DNA of 64,000 nucleotides, taken from positions 1,116,001 through 1,180,000 of the forward strand of contig WTXI01000007.1 in assembly GCA_022376515.1 (NCBI GenBank). Direction: 5' to 3'. The position numbers and the translations under genes were made by a program. Under the pieces are notes generated by a model. The model saw only the letters and a list, made by a program, of their open reading frames with translations, was not told where the DNA came from and did no database searches. Each line of letters opens with the position of its first letter. Position 1 is the first letter of the stretch. This document shows positions 25,497 to 37,205 of the stretch, piece after piece. The stretch is from Lactifluus volemus. Its lineage: Eukaryota; Basidiomycota; Agaricomycetes; Russulales; Russulaceae.

Positions 25497-26204
25497 CACC
25501 TGTATAATCTGTGTGGTGTAATCTATTTTTCATGTGAACATTTCACAGCTAGGGTTGTAAATTGGAATGGCATGGTTTAGTTTCACGATGGCATATTTAC
25601 AGGTAAATGTTTAGTTTATGAGTTAACAAATATGTCTTTAATTCTGATGAGTGATTCTATGTTAGCAATATATATCCATAACAATTCCCATGTAATATAA
25701 TAACATAATAAATATGTAAATAGAATTGTAACATCTGTACATGATACACTAAGTATAATATGCAAAAGCCAATGTGAATGCATTTAATGCTACAAGTTCT
25801 GGTTAATTGAATAGTGTTTATTTGCATCAATTGCATGTGGTTGACATTACTAGTACAGTACTAAAGTAGTGAATTAGAATGAAATGTGGTGGGAAGAAGA
25901 TTACAGTATAACGACATGCAACAGATGGTTGGTTGGATCAAGATGATCAAGATGCAGTAGGCAGAAAGGTGATGGTCATTCATATGGGTGGTTTGCTGAA
26001 CTAAATGGTAAAATGTGATTTATATTTCAACTTTTTGTGATCACTAGTCATAGACATTGCATAAAGTTTTACTATTTGATACTATTATGGTGTGTGAAAT
26101 AGTTTCAATGTAGTTTTTATTATGTTGCATTTATTCTGTGATGTGAGCAGAGGATTGCATTTATATGCACATCTACAACATGTGAGAACTTGGACATGCC
26201 ATAT
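25497..26204. other. AT-rich stretch between the hAT and the second Helitron fragment
   Basis: No coding signal, no clear TIR. It is presumed to be the right part of whatever first split the Helitron. Confidence 0.4.
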
Positions 26205-26246
26205 GAAGTAATGGCCTACTAGCTCAAGTTGCTTTCAGGTGGTCAC

Positions 26247-26633
26247 TGTTACAGTAAGGTACTCAGCAAAAAGTATAATTGCTATTTGTTTTCGTAGCTA
26301 ACCTGTTACAGTAAGGTACTAATTGAGAAGCATCAGAGTTGTGTTACAAGAGAGTAAACGACTGAAAGATAACTCACCTCAGCAAAAAGTATAATTGCTG
26401 AGGGAAAGCAAAGAAGGTGCGTGAAGTGCGCTTATGTATCTCTATCTCAACAAGAATCATGTGAAAAATGTTGTGGAGTGGAAAGAACTCGAAAACATTG
26501 AAGGAGGGTAAAGGAGACCCAAGTAAAGTAGTAAGCATACAAAAAAGTGTAAACTATGAAGGGCACAATTATTGACAAGAGTGGTCCGTGTGCAGCTACT
26601 TTAGGGCTGGTCAAAAAATGTCAAAACGCAACA
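26247..26633 (-). repeat. Solo LTR family B, copy 1 (duplication GTCAC)
   Basis: 387 bp, beginning TGTTACAG and ending CGCAACA on +, flanked on both sides by GTCAC (26242-26246, 26634-26638). It is an inverted near-identical copy of 27,946-28,332. No internal retroelement region remains, so it is the product of LTR-LTR recombination. Confidence 0.92.
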
Positions 26634-27383
26634 GTCACAAGTTGCATTCAATGTTCAAGATTCCTGTTGAAGGGCTTTGCAAGCAATCAGCCTGTTCTGT
26701 TGAAAAATGCACACAGCGTGTGGCATGGTTTCATGAAGTTTTGTTGATAATATGGGACGAAGTCATAATGCAAGACAGGTTCATCTTCTGGTATTTTTTC
26801 TCGCAGCTTTCATCTCAAAGTTTTGAAAGATTCAGTTCTGAAGCTGTTGATCAAATGTTGTAAGACATCTGAGAAGATAATAAACCCTTTGGGGGAATCA
26901 CAGTTGTGTTTGGAGAAGATTTCCAACAAATACTACCTGTCGTAATCAATGGAGACAGAGAGTCAATTGTTGGTGCATCTCTGCAGTATTCACCTCTTTG
27001 GAACAAAATCACTGTCATTCACCTTCTTCAAAACATTCAAGTATGCAATGACCCAAACGCTAAATACTTTACCTCTTGGCTCCTCAATATTAGACATGGT
27101 TATACTTATCCTGATCCTAACTCCATCATCATCCCAACAGAGATGGTACAAACAACTGTACCAAGTCTTATTGATGCTGTTTATAATGGGATCGAATGTG
27201 ATTCTTCTCCTCCACCAAACTACTTCTTGACATAAACCATTCTTGCACCAAGAAATGCTGACATTGTAACATTAAATGATGCCATTCTCAATTGAATGCA
27301 AGGGCCTGAATTCACTATTTTTTCTGCAGATACATATAAACAACAACTTGGTGTTGACAGCAACAGCAGTAATCCTCTCAATA

Positions 27384-27584
27384 GGGTTGTTCATAGTAGC
27401 CATTATTTAGCTCATTAATTTGGCCATTCTCATGATTCCCACCAGTTTTTCTCACCTTTTTCTTTGATTATCATCAATGATGACAATAGAAAGATGGGAA
27501 TGGAGGAAAAAAGCAAAGAAAACTGGTGGGAATTATGAGAATGGCCAAATTAATGAGCTAAATAATGGCTACTGTGAAATGCCC
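27384..27584. mobile_element. TA-flanked MITE, family E copy 1
   Basis: 201 bp with long inverted arms. It begins GGGTTGTTCATAGTAGCC and ends GGCTACTGTGAAATGCCC, flanked by TA on both sides. The arms contain TTAGCTCATTAATTTGGCC and CCCACCAGTTTT. It interrupts the Pif1 reading, and removal with one TA rejoins NPLN to LSVKFLH. The TA duplication suggests mobilisation by a Tc1/mariner-type transposase. Confidence 0.93.
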
Positions 27585-27945
27585 TAATCTATCTGTCAAA
27601 TTCTTGCACTCCTAAAATGCCTCCAGCTTGCCTCTTGCAGAACTCCGAGTTAAAATTAGTTGTCCTCTCATCTTACTTCAAAATCTCACTGCTGCACATG
27701 GCCTTTGTAATGGGTCATGCATGACACTGGTACAAAAATCAGACCAAGTACTGCAAGTTCTTCTTATTGGTGGTGACCATGATGGTGAAATGGCCTTTAT
27801 CTCATGGATTTCACTTACTTCTTCTACAAGTGCAACAATGTTTGCTTTTAAACTTCATTGACACCAACAACCCATTTGTCTCACGTTCACAATGAGCATC
27901 TACCAGTCACAAGGTCAAACTATGGACCATGTTAGACTCAATCTC

Positions 27946-28332
27946 TGTTGCGTTTTGACATTTTTTGACCAGCCCTAAAGTAGCTGCACACGGACCACTC
28001 TTGTTAATGATCGTGCCCTTCATAGTTTACACTTTTTCGTATGCTTACTACTTTACTTGGGTCTCCTTTACCCTCCTTCAACGTTTTCAAGTTCTTTTCA
28101 CTCCACAACATTTTTCACATGATTCTTGTTGAGATAGAGGTACATAAGTGCACTTCACGCACCTTCTTTGCTTTCCCTTAACAATTATACTTTTTGCTAA
28201 GGTGAGTTATCTTTCAGTCATTTACTCTCTTGTAACACAACTCTGACGCTTCTCAATTAGTACCTTACTGTAACAGGTTAGCTACAAAAACAAATAGCAA
28301 TTATACTTTTTGCTGAGTATCTTACTGTAACA
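27946..28332 (+). repeat. Solo LTR family B, copy 2 (duplication ATCTC)
   Basis: 387 bp, TGTTGCGTTTTGAC...TTACTGTAACA, flanked by ATCTC on both sides (27941-27945, 28333-28337). It sits between helicase motifs V and VI of the Helitron. Confidence 0.94.
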
Positions 28333-29282
28333 ATCTCCAATCATCTGTATTCACTCACAGTCAATTGTACGTTGCATTCTTGAGAACAACATGCGCTGAA
28401 AACTTGAACATACACCTTTCCCCAATTAAATCATCAGTTGACATTACAAGTTCAACTACAACACCAAATGTTGTTTACCAAGAAGTGTTGCTCGACTAAA
28501 CTGTATGACCCCTGTCTTTCAACCTATTTCAAAGTGAAACCACTGACTCTTCTGCTAGACATGCTGTGTTACCATACTCATATTTTCTGATCTCATTTGA
28601 TGCTGTCATTCTCCAACCACTCTGTTAACTCTCACATGTAACACCTCAGTATCCACCTCTGACCACTGCTCCAATTTCAACATGTCTCCTGACAAATAAA
28701 AGCATACCACACACTCTGCAGATCACAACAACACATATTACTCCAATAAAGTTTACCCAGATGCATTGGTAAGCTAACCAAAATGTGAGTGTACATCACA
28801 CCTCCTAACTTGAACTCTAAACAAGAATCATTTCCAACACCTTCAACCTTCTAGACTGTTTTGCCCATTTGCTTATAATGAAATCCCATTAGACTCCACT
28901 AACTCCACAACTGCCCTTAATACTGTATTTCCCTCACTGTACTCTGTATGCCCAGCACTGGCATTATTGAGATTTTCATGCTCATGGTGCTTGAGAAACC
29001 ACAAACATTGTTAGGGAAACTGAAAACAGTCATTCTCAATGCTGGAATCTTTTGGAAGCCTGGAGCCTCTCCTCTCATAGCTACCCTGCATTACTACAAC
29101 AAGTCTGGTATGACATTTGACACCAAGAGAGGACTGTTTCATGTACTTGCCAAAGTTTGTAATTCCACTAATAGACCTCCATGTATGGTTTCTACTAAAA
29201 CTTCGCTCTAGATAGTACCTGTCGAAATAAACAAATCATCAGATGCTTCAAATATCAAGTTTGCTTTTCCCATTGAATATTT

Positions 29283-29663
29283 TGTTGGAGTACATACATT
29301 GGCCAGCCCTAAAGTGGTGCGCACAGACCATGGACAGTAGATCTGCGAAGAACTTTGACTTTATCCTTATTCTTTCCCTTCATACCTTAGCAGAGATGTC
29401 ATTTCCCTTTTTTAAGAGTTTTGAGCACTTTCTACCCCACTGGGGCCTCTGCTACTCTTCATATAGTGCACATTCAATATGAAGATAAAAACTCCCACCT
29501 TAAGCGGTAGCATCTCAGCATTTATCTCTTCGCGCTGAGGTGAGCATCTTTCTTCTTTTTCCTCGTAGCTACATGAACTGAACACCTGTATAGCTCTATT
29601 ACAACAGGTTAGCTACAGAAATGTAACAGCGTTTATCTCTTCTCGCTGAGCTCTATTACAACA
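29283..29663 (+). repeat. Solo LTR family B, copy 3 (duplication TATTT)
   Basis: 381 bp, TGTTGGAGTACATACATTGG...ATTACAACA, flanked by TATTT on both sides (29278-29282, 29664-29668). It is more diverged from copies 1 and 2 but has the same CCAGCCCTAAAGTGG start and GCTGAG words near the end. Confidence 0.92.
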
Positions 29664-30043
29664 TATTTGTTCATGGGCAACATTATCCATGTCTGTACTG
29701 TCTCTCTTGCTTTGTTTAAAATCTTTAACTATATTCAACAGCTCATCTCCTTGCTCACCCTTGGGCCAAACATGGTTTACGACTGTCATGCTTCTGCCCT
29801 CATTCAAGTATCTGGTCCTGTCAATTCCATTGACCCCTCAGTGTTCACATTTATGATGAACTTGACACAGCACATGTCATATGCATCAAAAGGAGTTTTC
29901 CTGTTGAAGATCTACATCTCTGAAAACTCAAAATGGCAAAGTAATCACATAAGAGCATTGTCAAAGGTTCAACACATCGTTACATTGACAGGAACAATAC
30001 CTGTCTTGCCTAACCATACAGAATCAAAGAAAGACATCTTCTG

Positions 30044-30215
30044 CATCAGGAAAACCCATCTGGCCTTAAAGTATATTAGATGCTCCTTAGAGCTTACTTA
30101 AGTGTCTTATTGACATTGGTAATTAGATCCTTCTACTTATCACTGTTAATAAGACACTTAAGTAAGCTTTAAGGAGCATCTAATACACTTTAAGGCCAGA
30201 TGGGTTTTCCTGATG
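30044..30215. mobile_element. Foldback MITE, family M copy 2
   Basis: 172-bp palindrome CATCAGGAAAACCC...GGTTTTCCTGATG flanked by TG on both sides. It lies in frame-bearing sequence; excision with one TG restores KDIF-CIMVMC. Confidence 0.95.
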
Positions 30216-30574
30216 TGTATCATGGTAATGTGTGATCTTGAATATGTTGGGTGGACATCTCCCAACCCTCCTGGCCCTGCTCCTCTAAGTATGTACCTTT
30301 ACTCTTGCTCACATTGTTTCTGTGACTTACAGTGTATATGTGAAGACATGATGCCTCTTTTTATAGGGTCCAGCAGTCTACAATTCATGCAACAATTACA
30401 CCCTTTACCCCTATCACCTACTTCCACAATCTCTTCAGGACCATCTCCCTCTCAAGCAGCCTCATCCAACTCTCAATCAGACCTATCTAACTCTCAATTA
30501 GGCCTGTCTCACTCACACAGTAGGAGCCTGCTGTGGCCAAAAGCTCAACCCCAGTCAAATGTCCATTGAAGTAA

Positions 30575-30840
30575 AATGATTCAGTTTGATAAAATTTGAA
30601 TTTGATTCAAGACAATTTAAGATGATTGATAAGATTTGAATATGAATTTAATTAAATTGATTCAGGTTAATCAGATTTGAATTCGATTCAAGTTAAATCA
30701 AAATGATTAATAAGTTTTGAATATCAATTTAATTAAATTGATAACAATTGATCCAGATAACATTGACCACATTCAATCACAATTGAATAATATCAATCAC
30801 ATTATGCGAGATTATGTGAGATTTATTTTTTGATCCAAAG
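30575..30840. repeat. AT-rich repeat of TTGATT/TTGAAT words, copy 1
   Basis: Degenerate succession of TTGAAT, TTGATTCA and AATTAAATTGATT. It starts with CCCCAGTCAAA and ATTGAAGTAA, which are found inverted at the end of the similar tract at 41,060-41,400. Confidence 0.7.
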
Positions 30841-31043
30841 CACTTTAATAAAATTGAACACATGTATCCCCTACTATGCACTAAGTTTCTTGAATGCATG
30901 GAAATGCTGGTGTATATATAATACTCATTATCTAGTGATCGCTGTCCGGTCACATGGGTAGTATATACAATCACATGGCTAGCAATACAAGTGAATATGT
31001 ATTACACTACTTTGCACATCTTCTACTGTATATCGCTACTTAA

Positions 31044-34000
31044 ATGTCTACAGACCCTACAAAGAGAAAAAAATACTACTGTGCCTGCTCAAGACTCTGT
31101 AAAAGAAAAAAGCTTGTTTCTAAATCGACCTACCATAGGCACAAGGCTTATAGAGATGCTGAATCAACACGGCTGCCATCTATAGGAAGGTCTATGCAGG
31201 GTAGGTGCAATATCGTTTACATTTTGGCAATGCTTTCACTTATATTCGAAGCATGTGTATTGAGAAAGAAACCAAGCCCCATTGTGGCTCTTCCCATCCC
31301 TACATCTGTGGAAGGAGAACCAACTGCAGCACAGTCTCCAGGGGCAGATACTGGCCCATCGGGGCATTCCCTTCCAGGAGATGCAGTATGCAATAAGTGA
31401 ATGCGACGTTGATCTATCTGACAGAGCATACAATCGGCTCATAGTCACAGGATCTAAGCGATGGTGACCCAGATGATGCCCCTCTGAATATCAGCAATGA
31501 CTCAGACGATGATGGTCCTCCTGTGCATGGCAATCTTACTGTGGGTGACATCGACAGTGACAATGACAATTACACCTCTCCCATGCCAGTAGGTAGAGAT
31601 GCTGTCCCCAATGACGTCCCTGGGCAATTCAACGATTCTGGTCCTGGTTCAGTCCTCTCTAGATTCCCCACAGTTGCATCACTTCAGACTGCAGTGTCCT
31701 TCGTCTATGTGCTAAGTGAAGCAACATTGGACTGGGATTCATTGCCAGAAGATGTCCTCCAGCAACTTCACTTTCCAATTACATCTCAAGTAGATCTATC
31801 CAATAAGAACTTGCGGCTATGCCTGGATATGTTTCTCGTAGTTACGAATGGCTCTGAAGAAATGTACAGGAATTCAATGGCCACATTTAAGCAACATTCT
31901 CCAGACATAGCAGATTTGTCATATGCACAGGTCAAACAATGCCTGAAGGATATCACAGGAATCCCAGCAATTATGACTGATATGTGTGACAACTCTTGTG
32001 TTGCATTCACCAGTCCCATTCTCTGAAATGACAGCCTGTCCTGAGTGTGGGGTCACACACTATGAGCCAAACACATGAGGGCACAATCCTGGTATGTGCC
32101 CAAGAAAACAGTCACTTACAATCCCTATTGGCCCTCAAATCCAGGCGCAATGGCGCAGTAGACAAGGTGCTCATAACATGGGCTATCATAGGCGTGCAAT
32201 GAAACCCCTTCTAGAGAGATTGTCCCAAGATTTGCCCATCAATGAGTACAATGATGTATATGGCACGCATGCATTTCTGGAGGCCATTTGCAATGAGAAC
32301 ATCAAGCCAGATGACACAGTATTGATGTTATCTGTTGACGGCGCACAACTGTATGAGCACAAATAGTCAGATTTTTGGATCTACATATGGATCTTGCTCG
32401 ATCTTCCCCCAGATATGCGATACAAGAAGAAGTATGTGCTTCCAGGAGAATTTATACCAGGTCTGCAAAAACCAAAGAATCTGGATTTGTTCTTATTCCC
32501 TGGACTGCACCATCTTGCTGCTCTTCAATGAGATGGCTTTCGAATCTGAGACACTGAGCTAGATTGTGTGTTCACATCCTTTCTGTATTTTTATCTGGGC
32601 ATGGCCAATGGTCCAGGACTCTCTCAACTAAATGGACAAGTTGGACATCATGGGGCTTTTGGGTGCTGTCTTTACTGTGTCGACATAAGGAAAATAGATC
32701 GCATTATTATCCTGCCATGCTCAAGCCCCTGGATTACTCGGTCTCAGGCTGTGATCACGACAATATTGATGTCTATTAGTTACCAGAACCCTCTCTTGCT
32801 TTGTATGATCAGGGCCTGTGTAGATTACCGCTAAGTTGGAACAACACGCACTACAAACAGGAGCACAGAGAGACAGGTATATGCAAGCCAAGCATCTTTA
32901 GTGGGCTGTCTCCTCGTCGTTCACTGCCCCCCCCTCGATGCTTCACAATCGACATAATGCACTTGATATCTCTTAATCTCCCTGATCTCCTGATTGGGCT
33001 TTGGCACAGCACTATTGACTGTGACAGGGGTGATTTACAATCTGAGTGGCCTTGGATGTGCCTCACCAGTGATACCTGGCAAAAACACAGCTATAAAGTT
33101 GCCCTGTGTAGGCAGTATCTCCCTGGTTCCTTTAATCAATCTCCCCACAATCCTGCCAAGAAAATCTTGAGCAGGTACAAAGCATGGGAGTTCTTATTGT
33201 ACCTTTTCAGATTTGGACCTGGACTTTTCTTAGATGTACTACCCAACATGTACTGGTGTCACTTTTGCAAACTCATGCAGGGTGTGTGGATCATCCATCA
33301 GCAGTGCATTAAGACATCTCAGCTTACTCTTGCTCATGCACTCCTGCTCCAATTTGTTGAGGAATTTGAAACATTATACTACTGTCGACTCCCCACTCAG
33401 TTGCATTTTATGCACCAGAGTGTGCATGCAATGGTCCACTTAGCATTAGAGGCTATGTGCATTGGACCTGGTGTGTATATCCAACAATGAACTCTCAAGC
33501 AAACAATCAGCAGTCTTGGAGAGAAGGTAAAACAGCCATTACACCCCTTTGCTAATCTTGCAAACTGCAGCCTGAGGTGCAGTCAGATCAATGCCCTCAA
33601 ATCTATGGTTCCAGACTTTGATCCTGATAAAGGATGTTTGCCTCATGGTTCTGTCTTGCTAGAGGGGAGATTTGTTCTTCTCACTGCAACTGACAACAAG
33701 CCTCATCTACTCAAGGATGAATATGCCATGGCATTCCATAATTCCATGTACTCAGAGATTGGTCCTCTCGCTAGCAACTGGAAGCCATTGTGTATTTGGT
33801 GGGCTAGACTTTATCTACCAAACCTCCAAGTGGCTCGCGCCATTTGGAAAGAAGGAGATAAACACAAAACTGAGACAAGGTGGTGCTCACACAATGTTAA
33901 GGTGAAGCACACATCTTGCGATGTGATCTTGACAATCTTATTAGCGGTGCGCTTAGATTACTTTAGATGGAACCTCCCGATTTGCAAAGGTTCAATTTTA

Positions 34001-34063
34001 CTTTCAAAGCGATCACATATGCATGTACTTGAAAACCTACACACTTGTATCTTTGTGGTCTGA
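31044..34063 (+). pseudogene. CACTA/Tnp2-type transposase (decayed)
   Basis: DDE transposase of the En/Spm (Tnp2) type widespread in Agaricomycetes. Order of blocks: KKYYCACSRLCKRKKLVSKS (N-terminal Cys motif), SQDLPINEYNDVYGTHAFLE, VLMLSVDGAQLYEHK (first catalytic Asp region), FWIYIWILLDLPPDMRYKKK, LFPGLHHLAALQ, LGMANGPGLSQLNGQVGHHG, FGCCLYC, SPRRSLPPPRCFTIDIMHLI, SRYKAWEFLLYLFRFGPGLF, EFETLYYCRLPTQLHFMHQS, NALKSMVPDFDPDKG, LYLPNLQVARAIWKEGDKHK. The blocks are spread over all three frames with several stops, so it is a pseudogene. Neither CACTA termini nor a target duplication was identified. Confidence 0.85.
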
Positions 34064-34565
34064 ACTGGACAAACAATTGCTTCATAACTCACTGGAAACT
34101 CTGTATGCTTGCATGTACAGTACCATGGCACGAGAAATCTCCGCATTATCAAGGTCAAAGCAATCATATCTGTGGTGGCCATGATTTCTCTGAAGCCAAG
34201 CAAAGTAGATACATGTTCATGACATTTCATGGTGGAGAAACCTGGCTTAGATGCACTTATAATGGGACAAGATGATAATGATATTGTAGCTGCATTGTAA
34301 TTAGAAAGTGCACTCATTGTTATCAATAAATCACCTTCTTTGTATTGCGACTTCAGCAAGAATCTAAGATCTTTGTGTGCACATGCGATCACTCAAAAGA
34401 ATTCTGTGTAGAATATGTATGCATGAATATATGCGCATATATCTGAGCACATACATTGAATTCAACGACTACTTGTGCTAAAGCTATACTTGTGCATACA
34501 TTCACTCTCATTATACCCATTCATTTTGGGGAATATCCCAGCCAGTTGGGTGGGCTGATACACTA

Positions 34566-36640
34566 ATGCCAGCCACAAGGTTGCCCCCCCAACAAGCTCA
34601 TGCTCATTTCAATCTCAAAGACCCTCTCACAGTATCATTCAACTTTGTGGGTAGTAGCAGGGTTGCACAACCACCATCTGAAGTCATAGACATATCTGAG
34701 ACGCAAGTCCCTATGCCATTCCCTATGCCAATCCCACCCCACACAGTGAAGACAGTGGTCACTGTGCAGATAGACAGTCCCAAGGCCAGCCCATTGTGCA
34801 GAATGCAGGCAGTACAGATGGATTCCATTAGACATGGCACACAACACAGAGTACACTGCCCTTACCCTCTATATGTCCGTCCCAGTGCATTGCATTCGAT
34901 GCACATCCCGCACCCTTATCAGCCTTATCACCTGATCCCCTGCACTCTGTGCACAGTCCACACCTCACAAAGTGTGCACCTGATTCTATGTGTGCCATGC
35001 ACATGCCATCTCACACACAAAATTCCTTGCACATCACACCCAACACACACTAATCCTATTGATCTCAACAAACCTGCTGAATTGCCATTCCCTGGTCTGA
35101 TAGATCCAAATCAGATTATCATATATGGCCACAGCTTGGCACAGATTGTATAGGATGTACAAGAAGAATCTGCAAGGGAAACTATGGAGTGGGTGGCAAA
35201 TAAGATGAAGGAGATTCTGCCAGACTCTAAGATAGATAAGATTGTTACTACATAATATGCTAATGCTTATTTGCATGCACTTCAGGGGGTTTATACACAA
35301 ATGAAATGCAGTAAAAGTCTTTTAAACGCTCGCACGCTGTAGGTACATGTAATATCAGTAATAGATACAATCTCCTGTGAATGCCATTCATTCTGTGTTC
35401 TCTGTACGATTCAATATATGAGCTATTTGTTCACAAATTGAATATGCTTCAATCGCACTGAATCTGCGCTAACATGGCCAAAATATCTACTTTGGTCAAT
35501 GGAATTCATACTGCATGCATATATACTCCAAGGCTTTGCATCCCTAATTTTACAGACACACTCTTGTAGACCAAGACAGACACCCTCATATTCATATGAA
35601 CCCTGCTACATATCAAGACCCTTCCTCACACAATGTGCTCAGCCCTATCTTGTACAGATCAAATAGTTCTCTTGGGCATACATCATCCTTAGATGATACA
35701 GAAGACTTGCATGAGCTGGTATGCATACATACATGTGGCACAATCACTAACAAGTGCCATATTGGACATGCATAGGGGAGTCCAATAGTGCCCAATGCAC
35801 AGAATTCAAATCTCCTGCAGGCCAGTCACAGAGCACTTATGCAAACTCGGAACCCAGCATATATCCACCTCTTGGGACTTTATAAAGAGAACAAGGTGTG
35901 GGCAAATACACTCCAGTACGTATCAATGCTCCCCACCCATCTGCGCAATTAATATCACTTTATTATCTAGAAAGACATACAATAGCCTTATCGATGTACT
36001 ACATCAAGGGGGTGGATCAACAGATGCGGTGCACCCCAATAAACCTGCTAGTGCTTCCAGAGATGTCCAAAAGCCCCCGCCTCTGACAAAGCACCAGAAA
36101 GACTACCCCAATATCATATATTGGCATTTCGAGACATACACAGCAGAGCAAGCATGATGAGAAAAGAGCGGCGAACACAAGGGACAATGAGGGCAGGGGC
36201 ATCTTGAAAAAGGCAAGAATGTTTCATTCTGGTTCCTTCAAGAGGAGACAGGGGAGGTAATAGACACAGACGAGCTAAAGGAGATTCGCAAGTCCAGTAA
36301 ATGGCTGTGGCGAGTTCTCTATGACCAGGGGAAACTTACATGCCTGTGGAAACAAGTGCACCCAGATGTCCAGGACCAACTCTATGCCGAGATCAAGTTA
36401 AAACACCTGTCACTTCAGCTATGTCACAGGAATTGGAAAGCGAGGAAGGTTTGTACTACTGACTTTTCGCATTGGTACAAGAAGCAAGCAAATTCATTGG
36501 AGCCCATCAAATCTGAGCAAAGTGACTTGCCAGAGAAGGGGACTGTACCTGTGAAGAGGCCATCTGATTCCATGAATCTCAAGGAATTAAATCAAAGGGC
36601 CAAAGGCAAGCTGTCATTGCGTCATTATACATCTATCTGA
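34566..36640 (+). pseudogene. Accessory ORFs of the CACTA element
   Basis: The first part (34,566-35,153) opens PATRLPPQQAHAHFNLKDPL and has a Pro/His/Cys-rich middle with repeated H-P-x-P-C-T words. The second (35,795-36,640) contains RKTYNSLIDVLHQGG, PPLTKHQKDYPNIIYWH, DVQDQLYAEIKLKHLSLQLC and HRNWKARKVCTTDFSHWYKK, a block I associate with unnamed proteins accompanying Tnp2 transposases in Agaricomycetes. The context fits a TnpA-like DNA-binding partner, but that is inference. The reading is broken by stops, and 34,070-34,560 between it and the transposase has no clear frame. Confidence 0.5.
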
Positions 36641-36791
36641 AATGATCTAGGCGACACAGATACTGATAAGAGCTCTATCACTGATCTCCCTGGTGCGTGC
36701 ACGCCCCCCTTCTCCAACAGAAAGTGTACACATACCCTTATACCATACACATAGATCCCCCCCCTTCACCTACTGCAGTCTCTATTGACCA

Positions 36792-36963
36792 CATCAGGAA
36801 AACCCATTTTGCCTTAAACTGTATTAGATGCTCCTTAAAGCTTACTTAAGATGTTGGTAATTAGATCCTCAACTTACCAACATTGAGGATCTAATTACCA
36901 ACATCTTAAGTAAGCTTTAAGGAGCATCTAATACAGTTTAAGGCAAAATGGGTTTTCCTGATG
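36792..36963. mobile_element. Foldback MITE, family M copy 3
   Basis: 172-bp palindrome with CATCAGGAAAACCC ends, flanked on both sides by CA. Confidence 0.94.
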
Positions 36964-37205
36964 CAGAGAGACCCAACTCAGATACCGAACACTAGCACGG
37001 CTGAGGTTCCCCCCAATAACACAAGGCAAGAGCCTGTAGTATGTCGCTACTCTACACCAACACTAACACACTGACACTTCATTTCCACAGAAGATTAGGA
37101 TCCCTAAACCATTGTAAGTGTCATATTGCCATCAGTATTAACCTACTTACACAGCTTGATCAGCATACCAATCACACGACCTATCTTAACAATCCCCCCC
37201 CCTAT

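Larger units (their letters stand above)
26205..28497 (+). pseudogene. Helitron fragment 2: main part of the Pif1-like helicase
   Basis: Continues where 12,342-14,094 stops. If the solo LTR at 26,247-26,633 is removed with one GTCAC, the reading is LKLLSGGHKLHSMFKIPVEG. It goes on with LLIIWDEVIMQ (Walker B), ITVVFGEDFQQILPVVINGD, ASLQYSPLWNKITVIHLLQN, LRVKISCPLILLQNL, HGLCNGSCMTLVQK, then TMSIYQSQGQTMDHVRLNL. After a second solo LTR (27,946-28,332) comes FTHSQLYVAFLRTTCAENLN (helicase motif VI), ending NVVYQEVLLD-stop at about 28,497. A TA-flanked MITE (27,384-27,584) also sits in it. Several stops remain, so it is dead. Confidence 0.88.
28850..30569 (+). pseudogene. Accessory ORF downstream of the Helitron helicase
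   Basis: An interrupted frame that reads through two later insertions: GKLKTVILNAGIFWKPG, KRGLFHVLAKVCNSTNRPP, SNIKFAFPIEY | LFMGNIIHVCTVSLALFK, SKVQHIVTLTGTIPVLPN, KKDIF | CIMVMCDLEYVGWTSPNPPG. The bars are the solo LTR (29,283-29,663) and the MITE (30,044-30,215); removing each with one duplication continues the frame. The ending is Ser/Pro-rich (SSNSQSDLSNSQLGLSHSHS). I do not recognise the family. The position right after a Helitron helicase suggests an accessory protein (some Helitrons carry OB-fold, RPA-like proteins), but no diagnostic motif was seen. The many stops are consistent with decay. Confidence 0.5.

Noticed and set aside
26247..28332. The two 387-bp inverted LTRs as arms of one foldback element carrying the helicase
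   Set aside because: Each has its own distinct perfect 5-bp duplication (GTCAC and ATCTC) and the helicase continues outside both, so they are independent solo LTRs.
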